The notes beneath the pieces were generated by a model. It was not told the origin of the DNA, did no database searches, and saw nothing but the letters and a program-made list of their open reading frames with translations. Shown here one piece after another: positions 35,336 through 44,355 of a DNA stretch of 64,000 nt. Source of the DNA: Aureimonas mangrovi (GTDB lineage Bacteria > Pseudomonadota > Alphaproteobacteria > Rhizobiales > Rhizobiaceae); NCBI RefSeq assembly GCF_014058705.1, contig NZ_CP059692.1, positions 2,795,001 to 2,859,000 on the forward strand, in the 5' to 3' direction. Each line of letters starts with the position of its first letter. Position 1 is the first letter of the stretch. The position numbers and the translations under genes were made by a program.

Positions 35336-37165
35336 ATGCAGACCATCACCCTCGATGCGGCCGAACCCGCGACGTCTTCCGGCGGCGCGCCTGAACTGCC
35401 GCGGTGGAACCTCGGCGATCTCTACGCCTCCCTCGACGCGCCCGAGATCGCGCGGGACCTGAAGGAATCCGCCGATCGTGCCGCCGCCTTTCAGGCGCGC
35501 TATCGGGGCCAAGTCGCGGCAGAGGCCTCCAAGCCCGGCGGCGGTGATCTGGCGGAGGCCGTGGTCGAGTTCGAGGCGATCGACGAACTTCTCGGCCGCC
35601 TCGCTTCCTATGCCGGGCTCGTCTACGCCAGCGACACCGCCTCGCCCGCCAACGCCAAGTTCTACGGCGACATCCAGGGCAAGGTGACGGACGTCTCGGC
35701 CCAGCTCCTGTTCTTCACACTGGAACTGAATCGCGTGGACGACGCGGTGATGGACGCCGCGATCGCCTCGAACGAGACGCTGGCGCGCTATCGCCCCTGG
35801 TTCGTGGACCTTCGCCTCGACAAGCCTTTCCAGCTCGAGGACCGCGTCGAGGAGCTGTTCCTGGAGAAGGCCGTCACCGGCCACGGCGCCTGGAACCGTC
35901 TGTTCGACGAGACGATGACCGGCCTGCGCTTCACCGTCGATGGGCAGACGCTCTCGCTCGAGGAGACGCTGAACCTTCTGCAGGACGACGACCGCCACAA
36001 ACGCGCCGCCGCGTTCGCCGCGCTGGCCGAGGTCTTTGGCGAGAATCTGCGCCTCTTCACGCTCGTCACCAACACGTTGGCCAAGGACAAGGAGATCGCC
36101 GACCGCTGGCGCGGCTTCTCCGACGTCGCCGACTCGCGGCATCTGGCCAACCGCGTCGAGCGCGAGGTGGTGGACGCGCTGGCGCAAGCCGTGCGGGAGA
36201 GCTACGCGTCGATCTCGCACCGCTACTACGCCATGAAGGCGCGCTGGCTCGGCCTCGACGCGCTGGAGGCCTACGATCGCAATGCCCCCCTGCCCGGCCC
36301 CAAGCGCCCGGACATCGCATGGGATGCTGCAAAGGACACCGTTCTGTCAGCCTATGGCGGGTTCTCGAGCGACATGGCCGAGATCGCCTCGCGCTTTTTC
36401 GACAGGGGCTGGATCGACGCTGGCGTGCGCCCCGGCAAGTCGCCCGGCGCCTTCGCGCATCCCACGGTGCCAAGCGTCCACCCCTATGTGCTGATGAACT
36501 ACATGGGCAAGCAGCGCGACGTGATGACGCTCGCTCATGAACTCGGCCACGGTGTCCATCAGGTGCTCGCCGGCGAGCAGGGCGGGCTGATGGCGCCGAC
36601 GCCGCTGACGCTCGCCGAGACTGCCTCCGTCTTCGGTGAGATGTTGACCTTCCGCTCGCTGCTGGAGCGCACCACCGACAAGGCCCAGCGTCGCGCGCTC
36701 CTCGCCTCGAAGGTGGAGGACATGATCAACACGGTGGTGCGCCAGATCGCCTTCTATCTCTTCGAGAGACGCGTCCACGAGGAGCGGCGCGAGGGCGAAC
36801 TGACAGCCGAGCGCATCGGCGAGATCTGGTTGGAGGTGCAGGCCGAGAGCCTGGGGCCGTCCGTGCGGCTCGGGCAGGACTACGCAGCTTTCTGGACCTA
36901 CGTGCCGCACTTCATCCACTCGCCATTCTACGTCTACGCCTATGCGTTCGGAGACTGCCTCGTGAATTCGCTCTACGCGGTGTATCGCAGCGCGCCCGAG
37001 GGCTTTCAGGAGAAATATTTCGCGATGCTGCGCGCCGGCGGCACCAAGCACCATTCGGAGCTTCTGGCGCCCTTTGGCCTCGACGCGACCGACCCCGCCT
37101 TCTGGCGCCAGGGCCTCGGCGTCATCTCCAGCCTCATCGACGAGCTGGAAACGCTGGAGGATTAG
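35336..37165 (+). CDS. pepF: M3 family oligoendopeptidase F
   Basis: This 609-residue cytoplasmic metallopeptidase has the zinc motif HELGH (H401, E402, H405) in LAHELGHGVHQ and the third ligand region PLTLAETASVFGEML. The conserved C-terminal FYVYAYAFGDCLVNSLY is typical of PepF. It degrades oligopeptides of about 7-17 residues. The ATG at 35336 has GAGG 5 bp upstream; the frame extends upstream without homology. Confidence 0.94.
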   Translation: MQTITLDAAEPATSSGGAPELPRWNLGDLYASLDAPEIARDLKESADRAAAFQARYRGQVAAEASKPGGGDLAEAVVEFEAIDELLGRLASYAGLVYASDTASPANAKFYGDIQGKVTDVSAQLLFFTLELNRVDDAVMDAAIASNETLARYRPWFVDLRLDKPFQLEDRVEELFLEKAVTGHGAWNRLFDETMTGLRFTVDGQTLSLEETLNLLQDDDRHKRAAAFAALAEVFGENLRLFTLVTNTLAKDKEIADRWRGFSDVADSRHLANRVEREVVDALAQAVRESYASISHRYYAMKARWLGLDALEAYDRNAPLPGPKRPDIAWDAAKDTVLSAYGGFSSDMAEIASRFFDRGWIDAGVRPGKSPGAFAHPTVPSVHPYVLMNYMGKQRDVMTLAHELGHGVHQVLAGEQGGLMAPTPLTLAETASVFGEMLTFRSLLERTTDKAQRRALLASKVEDMINTVVRQIAFYLFERRVHEERREGELTAERIGEIWLEVQAESLGPSVRLGQDYAAFWTYVPHFIHSPFYVYAYAFGDCLVNSLYAVYRSAPEGFQEKYFAMLRAGGTKHHSELLAPFGLDATDPAFWRQGLGVISSLIDELETLED

Positions 37166-37301
37166 GCTGCATCGGCCCTAGGTTGGATAGGGGCGCGAGA
37201 ACTGCGACGCGAGCGACGACGCCTTCCTGGGTGGCAACAGTGATGCCAGTGGCCGCCACATTGCCCCGCGAGCTTTCGATAGCTCGGGCGCTCTCAGGAC
37301 G

Positions 37302-37432
37302 ATCCTCGGGCCAAGCCCGAGGATGACGAAGAAGCGACAGCGAATTTCCAGAGCCTCTTGCGGCCTACGGAGCAACACGGCAGCGGCAAGTTCCGCTGCT
37401 TCTTTCCCACCTCGTCATCCTCGGGCTTGGCC
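37302..37432. repeat. Pair of inverted palindromic intergenic repeats
   Basis: Copy A (37302-37324) is a perfect 9-bp palindrome, ATCCTCGGG, CCAAG, CCCGAGGAT. Copy B lies in the opposite orientation: 37413-37432 is an exact reverse complement of 37309-37328 (20 bp), after which it decays. The ATCCTCGGGC...GCCCGAGGAT type is a very common dispersed element in alphaproteobacterial genomes. The interval 37166-37460 contains only these repeats and no other supported feature. Confidence 0.7.
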
Positions 37433-37460
37433 TGCGGAACGCGCAAGGCGCCGCTGTGCC

Positions 37461-37747
37461 ATGTCGGGATTCGTCTACATCATCACGAACCGCCCGCGCG
37501 GCACGCTCTACATAGGCGTGACGTCCGATCTCGAACGACGCATCTTCGAGCACCGCGAAAGCTGCTCCGTGGCTTCAGCGAGAGATACGACATCACGATG
37601 CTCGTCTGGTACGAGGAGCATTACGATATCCGCACAGCGATCCAGCGCGAGAAGTCGCTGAAACGCTGGTATCGATCGTGGAAGATCGATCTCATCGAAG
37701 CGATGAACCCGAATTGGGAAGACCTCTACGTCTTTCTTGGACGCTGA
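37461..37747 (+). pseudogene. GIY-YIG nuclease domain gene, frameshifted
   Basis: The first frame reads MSGFVYIITNRPRGTLYIGV and on to RRIFEHRE, a canonical GIY-YIG N-terminus. After about 37557-37562 the family sequence continues in another frame (LLRGFSERYDITMLVWYE, then REKSLKRWYRSWKIDLIE and NPNWEDLY). One missing base in the GAAAG run explains the shift. Normal members are about 95 residues, matching the combined span. It lies 28 bp after palindromic repeat copy B. Function of these small nucleases is unknown; a sequencing error is the alternative to a real pseudogene. Confidence 0.82.
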
Positions 37748-37813
37748 CGCTCGCCGATCGGTCCTTGGGTCAGCCCAGAACGGCGGAGGAATGCAGCGGA
37801 AGCGCCCGCAAGC

Positions 37814-38776
37814 TCACCAGGCATCGCCCCAGCCAGACTTGCGGGCGGCCTTGAACGTCGCGCCCTCGCGCTTCGTCACCACCCGCTCCTCCAGCATCCC
37901 GCCATGCGTGCAGAGCTTGAGCCGCACGAGGCCGCTCGCAGTCCGGGGCATGGCGAGGACCCGTTCGCGCACCGCCGAAGGCGGCTCGCGCGATACCGCG
38001 AGGTAGCAGAATTTCTCGTCCTCGAACGGCGCCTCGCCGCCCTTCACCTGTCGGTGCGTGCGCGAGCGCGCGAGGCGCTGGGCGAAGTGGCACCAGTCGG
38101 GCTCGCCCACCGGGCAGGCCTTCTCGTGCGCGCAGGGCGCGACGACATGCGCGCCCTCGCGCAAAAGCGCGTCGCGAACGGTGATGATGCGGCGCCAGCC
38201 GGCGGGCGTGCCCGGCTCCACGATCAGGAGCGTGTCCGTCGTCTTCGCCCACAGGTCCAGCACGAGACGCGCGCCTTCCTGCGGCGAGAGCTCGTCGAGG
38301 ACATAGGCGAGCGTGACGAGATCGGCGGGGCGCGCCGCGTCCAGCGCCCGCCGTGCATCGCCGCTGACGAAGCGGGGACGGAACGAGAAGGCATCGGCCG
38401 CCAGCCGCTCGGCCATTGCGCGGATCGGCTCGCTCGCCTCCAGACACTCCGCTTCCGCGATGCTCTCCCACGTCTCGCAGGCCGCCCACAGCGCCGTGCC
38501 GGGCCCGGAGCCGACATCGAGAAGGCGCGTCGGCGCAAAATCCGACCTTGCGATCGCGACCTCCTCCATCGCGCGCCGCACGGCAGCGAAGGTCGCGGGC
38601 ATCCGCGCGGCGACGTAGGCGCCCGCGTGAACCTCGTCGATCAGATGCAGCCGCCCGTCGCGGGTCTCGGCTCGGTAGCGGCTCGAAAGCGTCTCGCCCG
38701 CCGTCTTCAGCGCGGCGAGCGGGGTGGCGACGAGCGCCGCGTCGATGGCCGCGCGCAAGTGGGCTGGAAGGTCCAT
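37814..38776 (-). CDS. Rsm22-family small-subunit ribosome methyltransferase-like protein
   Basis: This 320-residue protein is Rsm22-like (PF09243). A SAM-binding motif I, LLDVGSGPGTALWA (about 85-98), is followed by VLDELSP (motif IV-like) and a C-terminal Cys cluster: C215, C221, C229 and C257, in CAHEKACP, DWCHF and KFCYL. The cluster resembles the iron-sulfur site of the mitochondrial homologue METTL17. Family members associate with the small ribosomal subunit; methyl transfer is not proven. The ATG at 38776 begins the conserved region. It is divergent from homospermidine synthase. Confidence 0.88.
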   Translation of the reverse strand: MDLPAHLRAAIDAALVATPLAALKTAGETLSSRYRAETRDGRLHLIDEVHAGAYVAARMPATFAAVRRAMEEVAIARSDFAPTRLLDVGSGPGTALWAACETWESIAEAECLEASEPIRAMAERLAADAFSFRPRFVSGDARRALDAARPADLVTLAYVLDELSPQEGARLVLDLWAKTTDTLLIVEPGTPAGWRRIITVRDALLREGAHVVAPCAHEKACPVGEPDWCHFAQRLARSRTHRQVKGGEAPFEDEKFCYLAVSREPPSAVRERVLAMPRTASGLVRLKLCTHGGMLEERVVTKREGATFKAARKSGWGDAW

Positions 38777-38916
38777 GGCGGCGAGCTTGTGACGTCTCGT
38801 CGCCGAAAAGTCACGTCCGGCTTCTACACAGGGCCGCCCTTTCAATTCCCGGCGTTCTGGTCTAGCCGAACGCCGACCCGGCAACGTGCCGCAGAACGAC
38901 AGGAAGATCCGAGACG

Positions 38917-40362
38917 ATGGCGAACGAGACCCACCCGATCCACGGAAAGATCACCGGCCCGATCGTGATGATCGGCTTCGGCTCCATCGGGCGCGGCACG
39001 CTGCCGCTGATCGAGCGCCATTTCGAATACGACAAGTCGCGCTTCACCGTCATCGACCCGCGCGACACCGACCGCAAGCTCCTCGATGAGCGCGGCGTTG
39101 CCTTCCGCCAGGAAGCCGTGACGCAGGACAACTACCGCGAACTCCTGACCCCGCTCCTCACCGAGGGAGAAGGCCAGGGCTTCTGCGTGAACCTTTCGGT
39201 CGACACCGGCTCGGTGGACCTCATGCGCCTGTGCCGCGAGCTGGGCGTCCTCTACATCGACACGGTCGTGGAGCCCTGGCTCGGCTTCTACTTCGATGAA
39301 TCCATGTCGAACGCGGACCGCACGAACTACGCGCTGCGCGAAACGCTGCGCAAGGAGAAGCGCAAGAACCCCGGCGGCACGACCGCCGTCTCCACCTGCG
39401 GCGCGAACCCGGGCATGGTTTCCTGGTTCGTCAAGCAGGCGCTCGTCAATGTCGCGAAGGAAACCGGCCTCGACTTCGAGGAGCCGGGCCCGGACGATCG
39501 CGAGGGCTGGGCGAAGCTGATGAAGAAGGCGGGCGTCAAGGGCATCCACATCGCCGAGCGCGACACCCAGCGTACCAAGAACCCCAAGCCGATGGACGTG
39601 TTCTGGAACACCTGGTCTGTCGAGGGCTTCCTGTCGGAGGGCATGCAGCCGGCCGAACTCGGCTGGGGCACGCACGAGAAGTGGATGCCCAAGAACGCCA
39701 AGGAGCACAAGAAGGGCTGCCGCGCGGCGATCTATCTGGAGCAGCCGGGCGCCAACACGCGTGTGCGCTCATGGTGCCCGACCCCCGGCGCGCAGTACGG
39801 CTTCCTCGTCACGCACAACGAGTCGATCTCGATTGCGGACTACTTCACCCATCGCAACAAGGACGACGAGGTCACCTTCCGGCCGACGGTCCACTACGCC
39901 TACCACCCCTGCAACGACGCCGTTCTTTCGCTGCACGAAGTCTTCGGCGCGGCCGGCAAGATGCAGCCGGTGCATCACGTCCTCGACGAGGACGAACTGG
40001 TCGATGGCGTCGACGAGCTCGGCGTCCTTCTCTACGGCCACGAGAAGAACGCCTACTGGTACGGCTCGCAGCTTTCGCTGGAGGAGACGCGCCGCATCGC
40101 GCCCTACCAGAACGCCACCGGCCTGCAGGTGACGTCGGCGGTGCTGGCCGGCATGGTCTGGGCGCTCGAGAACCCGGAAGCGGGCATCGTCGAGGCCGAT
40201 GAAATGGACTACAGGCGCTGCCTGGAAGTGCAGATGCCCTATCTCGGTCCGGTCAAGGGCTACTACACGGACTGGACGCCGCTGACGGACCGTCCGGGCC
40301 TCTTCCCCGAAGATATCGACGAGAGCGATCCCTGGCAGTTCAGGAACATTCTCGTCCGCTGA
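38917..40362 (+). CDS. hss: Homospermidine synthase
   Basis: This 481-residue bacterial homospermidine synthase has the N-terminal Rossmann motif IGFGSIGRGTLP (about 19-30) and long conserved stretches including STCGANPGMVSWFVK and LEQPGANTRVRSWCP. It forms sym-homospermidine from putrescine with NAD+, the dominant triamine in many Hyphomicrobiales. AGGA precedes the ATG. A terminator follows, so it is probably monocistronic. Confidence 0.96.
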   Translation: MANETHPIHGKITGPIVMIGFGSIGRGTLPLIERHFEYDKSRFTVIDPRDTDRKLLDERGVAFRQEAVTQDNYRELLTPLLTEGEGQGFCVNLSVDTGSVDLMRLCRELGVLYIDTVVEPWLGFYFDESMSNADRTNYALRETLRKEKRKNPGGTTAVSTCGANPGMVSWFVKQALVNVAKETGLDFEEPGPDDREGWAKLMKKAGVKGIHIAERDTQRTKNPKPMDVFWNTWSVEGFLSEGMQPAELGWGTHEKWMPKNAKEHKKGCRAAIYLEQPGANTRVRSWCPTPGAQYGFLVTHNESISIADYFTHRNKDDEVTFRPTVHYAYHPCNDAVLSLHEVFGAAGKMQPVHHVLDEDELVDGVDELGVLLYGHEKNAYWYGSQLSLEETRRIAPYQNATGLQVTSAVLAGMVWALENPEAGIVEADEMDYRRCLEVQMPYLGPVKGYYTDWTPLTDRPGLFPEDIDESDPWQFRNILVR

Positions 40363-40410
40363 GGGAACCGATAGTCATCTCCCGTCTTCCCTTAGGGGGC
40401 CGTTAAGCAT

Positions 40411-40437
40411 ACCGGGCGGCTCGTTTCGCCCGGTTTT
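40411..40437 (+). terminator. Intrinsic terminator after hss
   Basis: ACCGGGCG (40411-40418) pairs with CGCCCGGT (40427-40434) around an 8-nt loop, followed by TTTT. It lies about 50 bp after the hss stop. Confidence 0.8.
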
Positions 40438-40488
40438 CTCGCGGCTCCTCGAGCGGCGGTCCCTTCTGCGGGCCGTCAAGGAGGCGGG

Positions 40489-40953
40489 ATGAACGAGTTC
40501 TGGATCGACGATCGAAGAGAACACCGCGTCGTGCGCGAGGTGATGCAGGCCGTCATGTCGTCAGGATCGGCTGAGGATATCTCCCGCCATTTCGCGCCCG
40601 GCGCCGTCTTTTCGAGCCGCTCCAACGCCGGAGTCATCGACGCTCCCTGGTTCGGCCGTATGGAGGGCGAGTATCGCCTTGCCAGCCAGAATGAGGCGCG
40701 CGCCTTTCTCTCCGAACTGATGAAACGCGCGCGCTACATTTCGTTCGAGACACGCGGCATCCTCGTCGACGGGGAAAGCGCGGCCAGCCGTTGCGACTGG
40801 ACGCGGCAGGACGAGAGCGACGGCTCGCTCGTCACCGGCACGACGATGTACTGGTTCTCCTTCACCTCGGACGGGCGCATCCGCTCGGTGGAGACCGTCG
40901 CCTCCGTGCACTCCGTCATCCCCGCGCGACGGGACCTGCCAGAGGCCGTCTGA
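40489..40953 (+). CDS. NTF2-like (SnoaL-type) domain protein
   Basis: This 154-residue single-domain protein is of the NTF2-like cone-fold type: an N-terminal helix VREVMQAVMSSGSAEDISRHFAPGAVF and beta-strands such as SAASRCDWTRQDESDGSLVTGTTMYWFSFTSDGRIRSVETV. Such domains bind or isomerise small molecules; catalytic residues cannot be assigned. AAGGAGG lies at ideal distance from the ATG. It stands alone between two terminated units. Confidence 0.72.
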   Translation: MNEFWIDDRREHRVVREVMQAVMSSGSAEDISRHFAPGAVFSSRSNAGVIDAPWFGRMEGEYRLASQNEARAFLSELMKRARYISFETRGILVDGESAASRCDWTRQDESDGSLVTGTTMYWFSFTSDGRIRSVETVASVHSVIPARRDLPEAV

Positions 40954-41072
40954 ACTCGCCTGTGCGACGCGGAATAATTGGCTTTATGCGCCCGCGCGCC
41001 TTCCAACGTCGGCCGGACGCTCCATAATGGGCGGATCAGAATTCAGAGCCGACTGCCGTGGAGAGACGCGAC

Positions 41073-41453
41073 ATGAAGAACATCCTGCCCCTCACCGCCC
41101 TCGCGCTGTCGGCCCTGACGCTGGCGGGATGTATGTCGCCGATGGGCCCCGGGGATCGAGCCGATATCGCGCCGCGCCAGACGGGCATCGAGGGTCGCTG
41201 GGCCGCTGTCGGCGGGCCTGTCGCCTACACCGCGAGTTTCTCTGGCGGCAGCTTCTCGTCGGTTGAGGACGGCACAGGTGCCCCGCTCGCCACCGGCAGC
41301 TATCGCAATGTCGGCCCCGGCCAGATCACCATTGCCTCGCGCTCCAACACCAGCGGTCAGGAATCGGCGATCAATTGCTCGCAGATGGCGGCAGACCGCA
41401 TGGCCTGCGTGACCTCCGGCGGCAACCGCTTCGAGCTGACGCGACGCGTATGA
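41073..41453 (+). CDS. Omp10-like outer membrane lipoprotein
   Basis: This 126-residue lipoprotein has signal MKNILPLTALALSALTLAGC with lipidated C20. The mature part (GIEGRW, FSGGSFSS, GSYRNVGPGQI, INCSQM, VTSGGNRFELTRR) follows the Brucella Omp10 pattern, including its two mature cysteines. Omp10-type lipoproteins are surface-exposed outer-membrane proteins of unknown biochemical function. The ATG at 41073 has GGAGAG upstream; a GTG 15 bp earlier is in frame. Confidence 0.85.
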   Translation: MKNILPLTALALSALTLAGCMSPMGPGDRADIAPRQTGIEGRWAAVGGPVAYTASFSGGSFSSVEDGTGAPLATGSYRNVGPGQITIASRSNTSGQESAINCSQMAADRMACVTSGGNRFELTRRV

Positions 41454-41562
41454 ACACGCAACCGCGACAACGCGGCCGCTGGCGCCGGCCGCCACGATAG
41501 GCCATATCGGTCCGCGTTACGGCATCGGCCCGAAGACCATATTCGGTTTTGGGACACCTGAT

Positions 41563-41618
41563 GCGTCAATCAATAGGTTAGAGCGACCCTTGTGTGTCCA
41601 ATAGGACGCGCGGCGCTC
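41563..41618. repeat. Short palindromic intergenic element upstream of hemH
   Basis: GCGTCAATCAATAGGTTAGAGCG is followed by a hairpin from 41581 to 41618: GAGCG/CGCTC outer pairs and GTGTGTCC/GGACGCGC inner pairs with G-U wobbles. It resembles a short dispersed palindrome I recall from Rhizobiales intergenic regions. Only this copy is seen here. Nothing else is seen in 41454-41679. Confidence 0.5.
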
Positions 41619-41679
41619 CGGCTCTCGTGCGGCCCCGTGCGAGGGCTTCTTCTTTGACGGCAAGACGCGGAGCCCCGCG

Positions 41680-42741
41680 ATGAACGCACCCTTCTTCAAC
41701 AGTCCGGCGACAGCCATCGGCCCCCTGCCCACCGGCCACCCACCGGTCGCGGCCAAGCGCGTCGGCGTCCTTCTCGTCAATCTCGGCACGCCGGACGGCA
41801 CCGACTTCCAGCCGATGCGACGCTACCTGAAGGAATTCCTGTCCGACCGACGCGTCATCGAATGGCCGCGCGCCGCCTGGTATCCGATCCTCTACGGCAT
41901 CGTTCTGAACACGCGGCCGAAGAAGTCGGGCCACGCCTACGAGCAGATCTGGAACCACGAACGAAACGAGTCTCCGCTGCGAACCTTCACGCGTGCGCAG
42001 GGCGAAAAGCTCGCCGAGCGGCTGGCCGGTCTCGAAACCGTCGTCGTCGACTGGGGCATGCGATATGGCAATCCGTCGATCGCCGAGAAGGTCGATGCGC
42101 TGATCGCCAAGGGCTGCGAGCGCATCCTGTGCTTCCCGCTTTACCCGCAATACTCGGCCGCCACGACCGCAACGGTGAACGACAAGTTCTTCGAGCACCT
42201 GATGAAGAAGCGCTGGATGCCGGCCGCGCGCACCGTCCCCGCCTATCATGACGAACCCGTCTATATCGACGCACTCGCCCGCTCCATCGAGGCGCATCTG
42301 GCCACGCTCAACTTCGAGCCCGAGCGCGTCATCGCTTCCTATCACGGCATCCCGCAGAGCTATTTCAAGAAGGGCGATCCGTATCACTGCCACTGCCAGA
42401 AAACCTCGCGGCTCCTGAAGGAGCGGCTCGGCTGGGCGGACGGGCGGCTGATGACGACCTTCCAGTCCCGCTTCGGCCCGGAGGAGTGGCTCCAGCCCTA
42501 CACCGACAAGACGCTGGAGGCTCTGGCGAAGGACGGCGTGAAGTCGGTCGCGGTCTTCAACCCCGGCTTCGTCGCGGATTGCCTCGAGACGCTCGAGGAG
42601 ATTGCCATGCAGGGCCGGGACAGCTTCCTGGAGAACGGTGGCGCGGACTTCTCCTATATCCCCTGCTTGAACGATTCGCCCGAGGGGATGGACGTCATCG
42701 AACACATGGTGCGCCGCGAGTTGTCCGGCTGGGCGGGGTAG
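41680..42741 (+). CDS. hemH: Ferrochelatase
   Basis: This 353-residue ferrochelatase inserts Fe2+ into protoporphyrin IX to make protohaem. It shows VLLVNLGTPD near the N-terminus, FPLYPQYSAATTATV, the active-site His in SYHGIPQSY, YHCHCQKT, FQSRFGPEEWLQPYT and the acidic metal site FVADCLETLEEI. The ATG at 41680 includes a 25-residue leader before the conserved core, common in alphaproteobacteria. No Irr/ICE box is obvious upstream. Confidence 0.96.
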   Translation: MNAPFFNSPATAIGPLPTGHPPVAAKRVGVLLVNLGTPDGTDFQPMRRYLKEFLSDRRVIEWPRAAWYPILYGIVLNTRPKKSGHAYEQIWNHERNESPLRTFTRAQGEKLAERLAGLETVVVDWGMRYGNPSIAEKVDALIAKGCERILCFPLYPQYSAATTATVNDKFFEHLMKKRWMPAARTVPAYHDEPVYIDALARSIEAHLATLNFEPERVIASYHGIPQSYFKKGDPYHCHCQKTSRLLKERLGWADGRLMTTFQSRFGPEEWLQPYTDKTLEALAKDGVKSVAVFNPGFVADCLETLEEIAMQGRDSFLENGGADFSYIPCLNDSPEGMDVIEHMVRRELSGWAG

Positions 42742-42890
42742 GCCCCGCGGCTCCCCCTCTTTCGCTCGCCGGCGTCCCGCACCCCGGCACGGCCAGCGTC
42801 GCGGAATGCGACGCCTCTTTTCGCGCGGCTTTCCTTCTTCGACCGCGATGCGTATGCCAGAAGCACGGCAGACGAGCGGAGGAAAACGGC

Positions 42891-43898
42891 ATGCCCCTCG
42901 ATATCATCAGCGGTTTCGGCATCCTCGTGGTGGCGCTGGTCGTCCTCGCCATCATCGTCCTCCTGTCGACGATCAAGATCGTGCCGCAGGGCTACAACTA
43001 CACGGTCGAGAATTTCGGGCGCTACACCCGCACGCTGACGCCGGGCCTCAACATGATCGTGCCCTTCGTGGAGCGCATCGGCCACAAGATGAACATGATG
43101 GAGCAGGTGCTCGACGTGCCGACCCAGGAGGTCATCACGCGTGACAACGCCTCCGTCGCGGCCGACGGCGTCGCCTTCTTCCAGATCCTCGACGCCGCGG
43201 CCGCCGCCTACGAGGTCTCGGGTCTCAAGAACGCCATCCTCAATCTCGTCATGACCAATCTGCGGTCCGTTATGGGCTCGATGGACCTCGACGACCTTCT
43301 CTCGAACCGTGATGCGATCTCCGAGCGCATCCTGCGCGTCGTCGATCAGGCGGCCCATTCCTGGGGCATCAAGATCACCCGCATCGAGATCAAGGACATC
43401 AACCCGCCCGCCAATCTCGTGGAATCGATGGGCCGTCAGATGATGGCCGAGCGCGAGAAGCGCGCCGAGATCCTCGAGGCGGAAGGCGCGCGCGCCGCCA
43501 AGATCCTGCGCGCCGAAGGCGAAAAGCAGTCGCAGATCCTGAAGGCCGAGGGCGAACGCGAGGCCGCCTTCCGCGAGGCCGAGGCTCGCGAGCGCCTTGC
43601 GGAGGCCGAGGCGACCGCGACGAAGCTCGTCTCGGAGGCGATCGCCGCCGGCGACGTTCAGGCGATCAACTACTTCGTCGCCCAGCGCTACACCGAGGCG
43701 CTGTCGAAGATCGCGAGTGCGCCCAACCAGCGCGTCGTGCTGATGCCGCTCGAAGCGTCCTCGCTGATCGGTGCCATCGGCGGCATTGCCGAGATCGCGC
43801 GCGCCAGCTTTCCCGAAGCGCAGGCGCCTGGCACGACCGCCCCGCCAACGGCTACGACGCGCCGCGCCGGCGTGCCGAGCGCCGGCGATCGCGGATAA
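42891..43898 (+). CDS. SPFH/stomatin-type membrane protease-associated protein
   Basis: This 335-residue protein has an N-terminal membrane anchor (about 7-27), the SPFH domain (about 30-210; KIVPQGYNYTVENFGRYTRTLTPGLNMIVPF is the slipin signature) and an Ala/Glu-rich coiled coil (about 190-265). It belongs with QmcA/slipins, which form oligomeric membrane microdomain scaffolds. GGAGG lies 8 bp before the ATG. An NfeD gene follows 5 bp after the stop, the classical operon partner. Confidence 0.9.
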   Translation: MPLDIISGFGILVVALVVLAIIVLLSTIKIVPQGYNYTVENFGRYTRTLTPGLNMIVPFVERIGHKMNMMEQVLDVPTQEVITRDNASVAADGVAFFQILDAAAAAYEVSGLKNAILNLVMTNLRSVMGSMDLDDLLSNRDAISERILRVVDQAAHSWGIKITRIEIKDINPPANLVESMGRQMMAEREKRAEILEAEGARAAKILRAEGEKQSQILKAEGEREAAFREAEARERLAEAEATATKLVSEAIAAGDVQAINYFVAQRYTEALSKIASAPNQRVVLMPLEASSLIGAIGGIAEIARASFPEAQAPGTTAPPTATTRRAGVPSAGDRG

Positions 43899-43903
43899 CG
43901 CCG

Positions 43904-44353
43904 ATGGTCGATTTTCTTGCCACCTATGGCTGGTGGATCCTCGGGTTGTTGCTCCTCGGCGCTGAGGTCCTGGCGCCCGGCGTCTATCTTCTGTTCTTCG
44001 GCATCGGCGCGCTGGTCGTCGCGGCCAACTCCCTTTTCTTCCCGGACCTCGGCTGGCAGGGTCAGAGCATCGGCTTTGCCGTCGTCTCCATCGTCGCCGC
44101 GCTTCTCGGCCATCGCTGGTATGGCCAGCGCGGCGACACGACATCGGCGCAGGGACTCAATCGGCGCACCGAACGCCTCGTCGGGCGCACCGCCACACTC
44201 ACGCAGGCGATCCACAACGGTCAGGGCCGCGTGTCGGTCGAGGACAGTTGGTGGACCGTCGAGGGGCCGGACCTGCCTGCCGGCGAAACCGTCGAAATCG
44301 TCGGCGCGAAAGGCAGCGTCCTTCTCGTGCGCCCCGTACCGCCTTCCACCTGA
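43904..44353 (+). CDS. NfeD family membrane protein
   Basis: This 149-residue short NfeD has membrane segments at about 8-30 and 32-50 and another near 55-72, then a C-terminal OB-fold (about 85-147; LVGRTATLTQAI, GRVSVEDSWWTVEG, LPAGETVEIVGAKGSVLLV). NfeD proteins pair with SPFH proteins at the membrane, and the gene lies immediately behind one here. It has no protease domain, so it is the truncated 1b type. Confidence 0.9.
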   Translation: MVDFLATYGWWILGLLLLGAEVLAPGVYLLFFGIGALVVAANSLFFPDLGWQGQSIGFAVVSIVAALLGHRWYGQRGDTTSAQGLNRRTERLVGRTATLTQAIHNGQGRVSVEDSWWTVEGPDLPAGETVEIVGAKGSVLLVRPVPPST

Positions 44354-44355
44354 CC

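Noticed and set aside
41454-41679. Irr/ICE iron-control element upstream of hemH
   Set aside because: No TTAGAA-type palindrome is present; TTAGAGCG belongs to the dispersed hairpin element.
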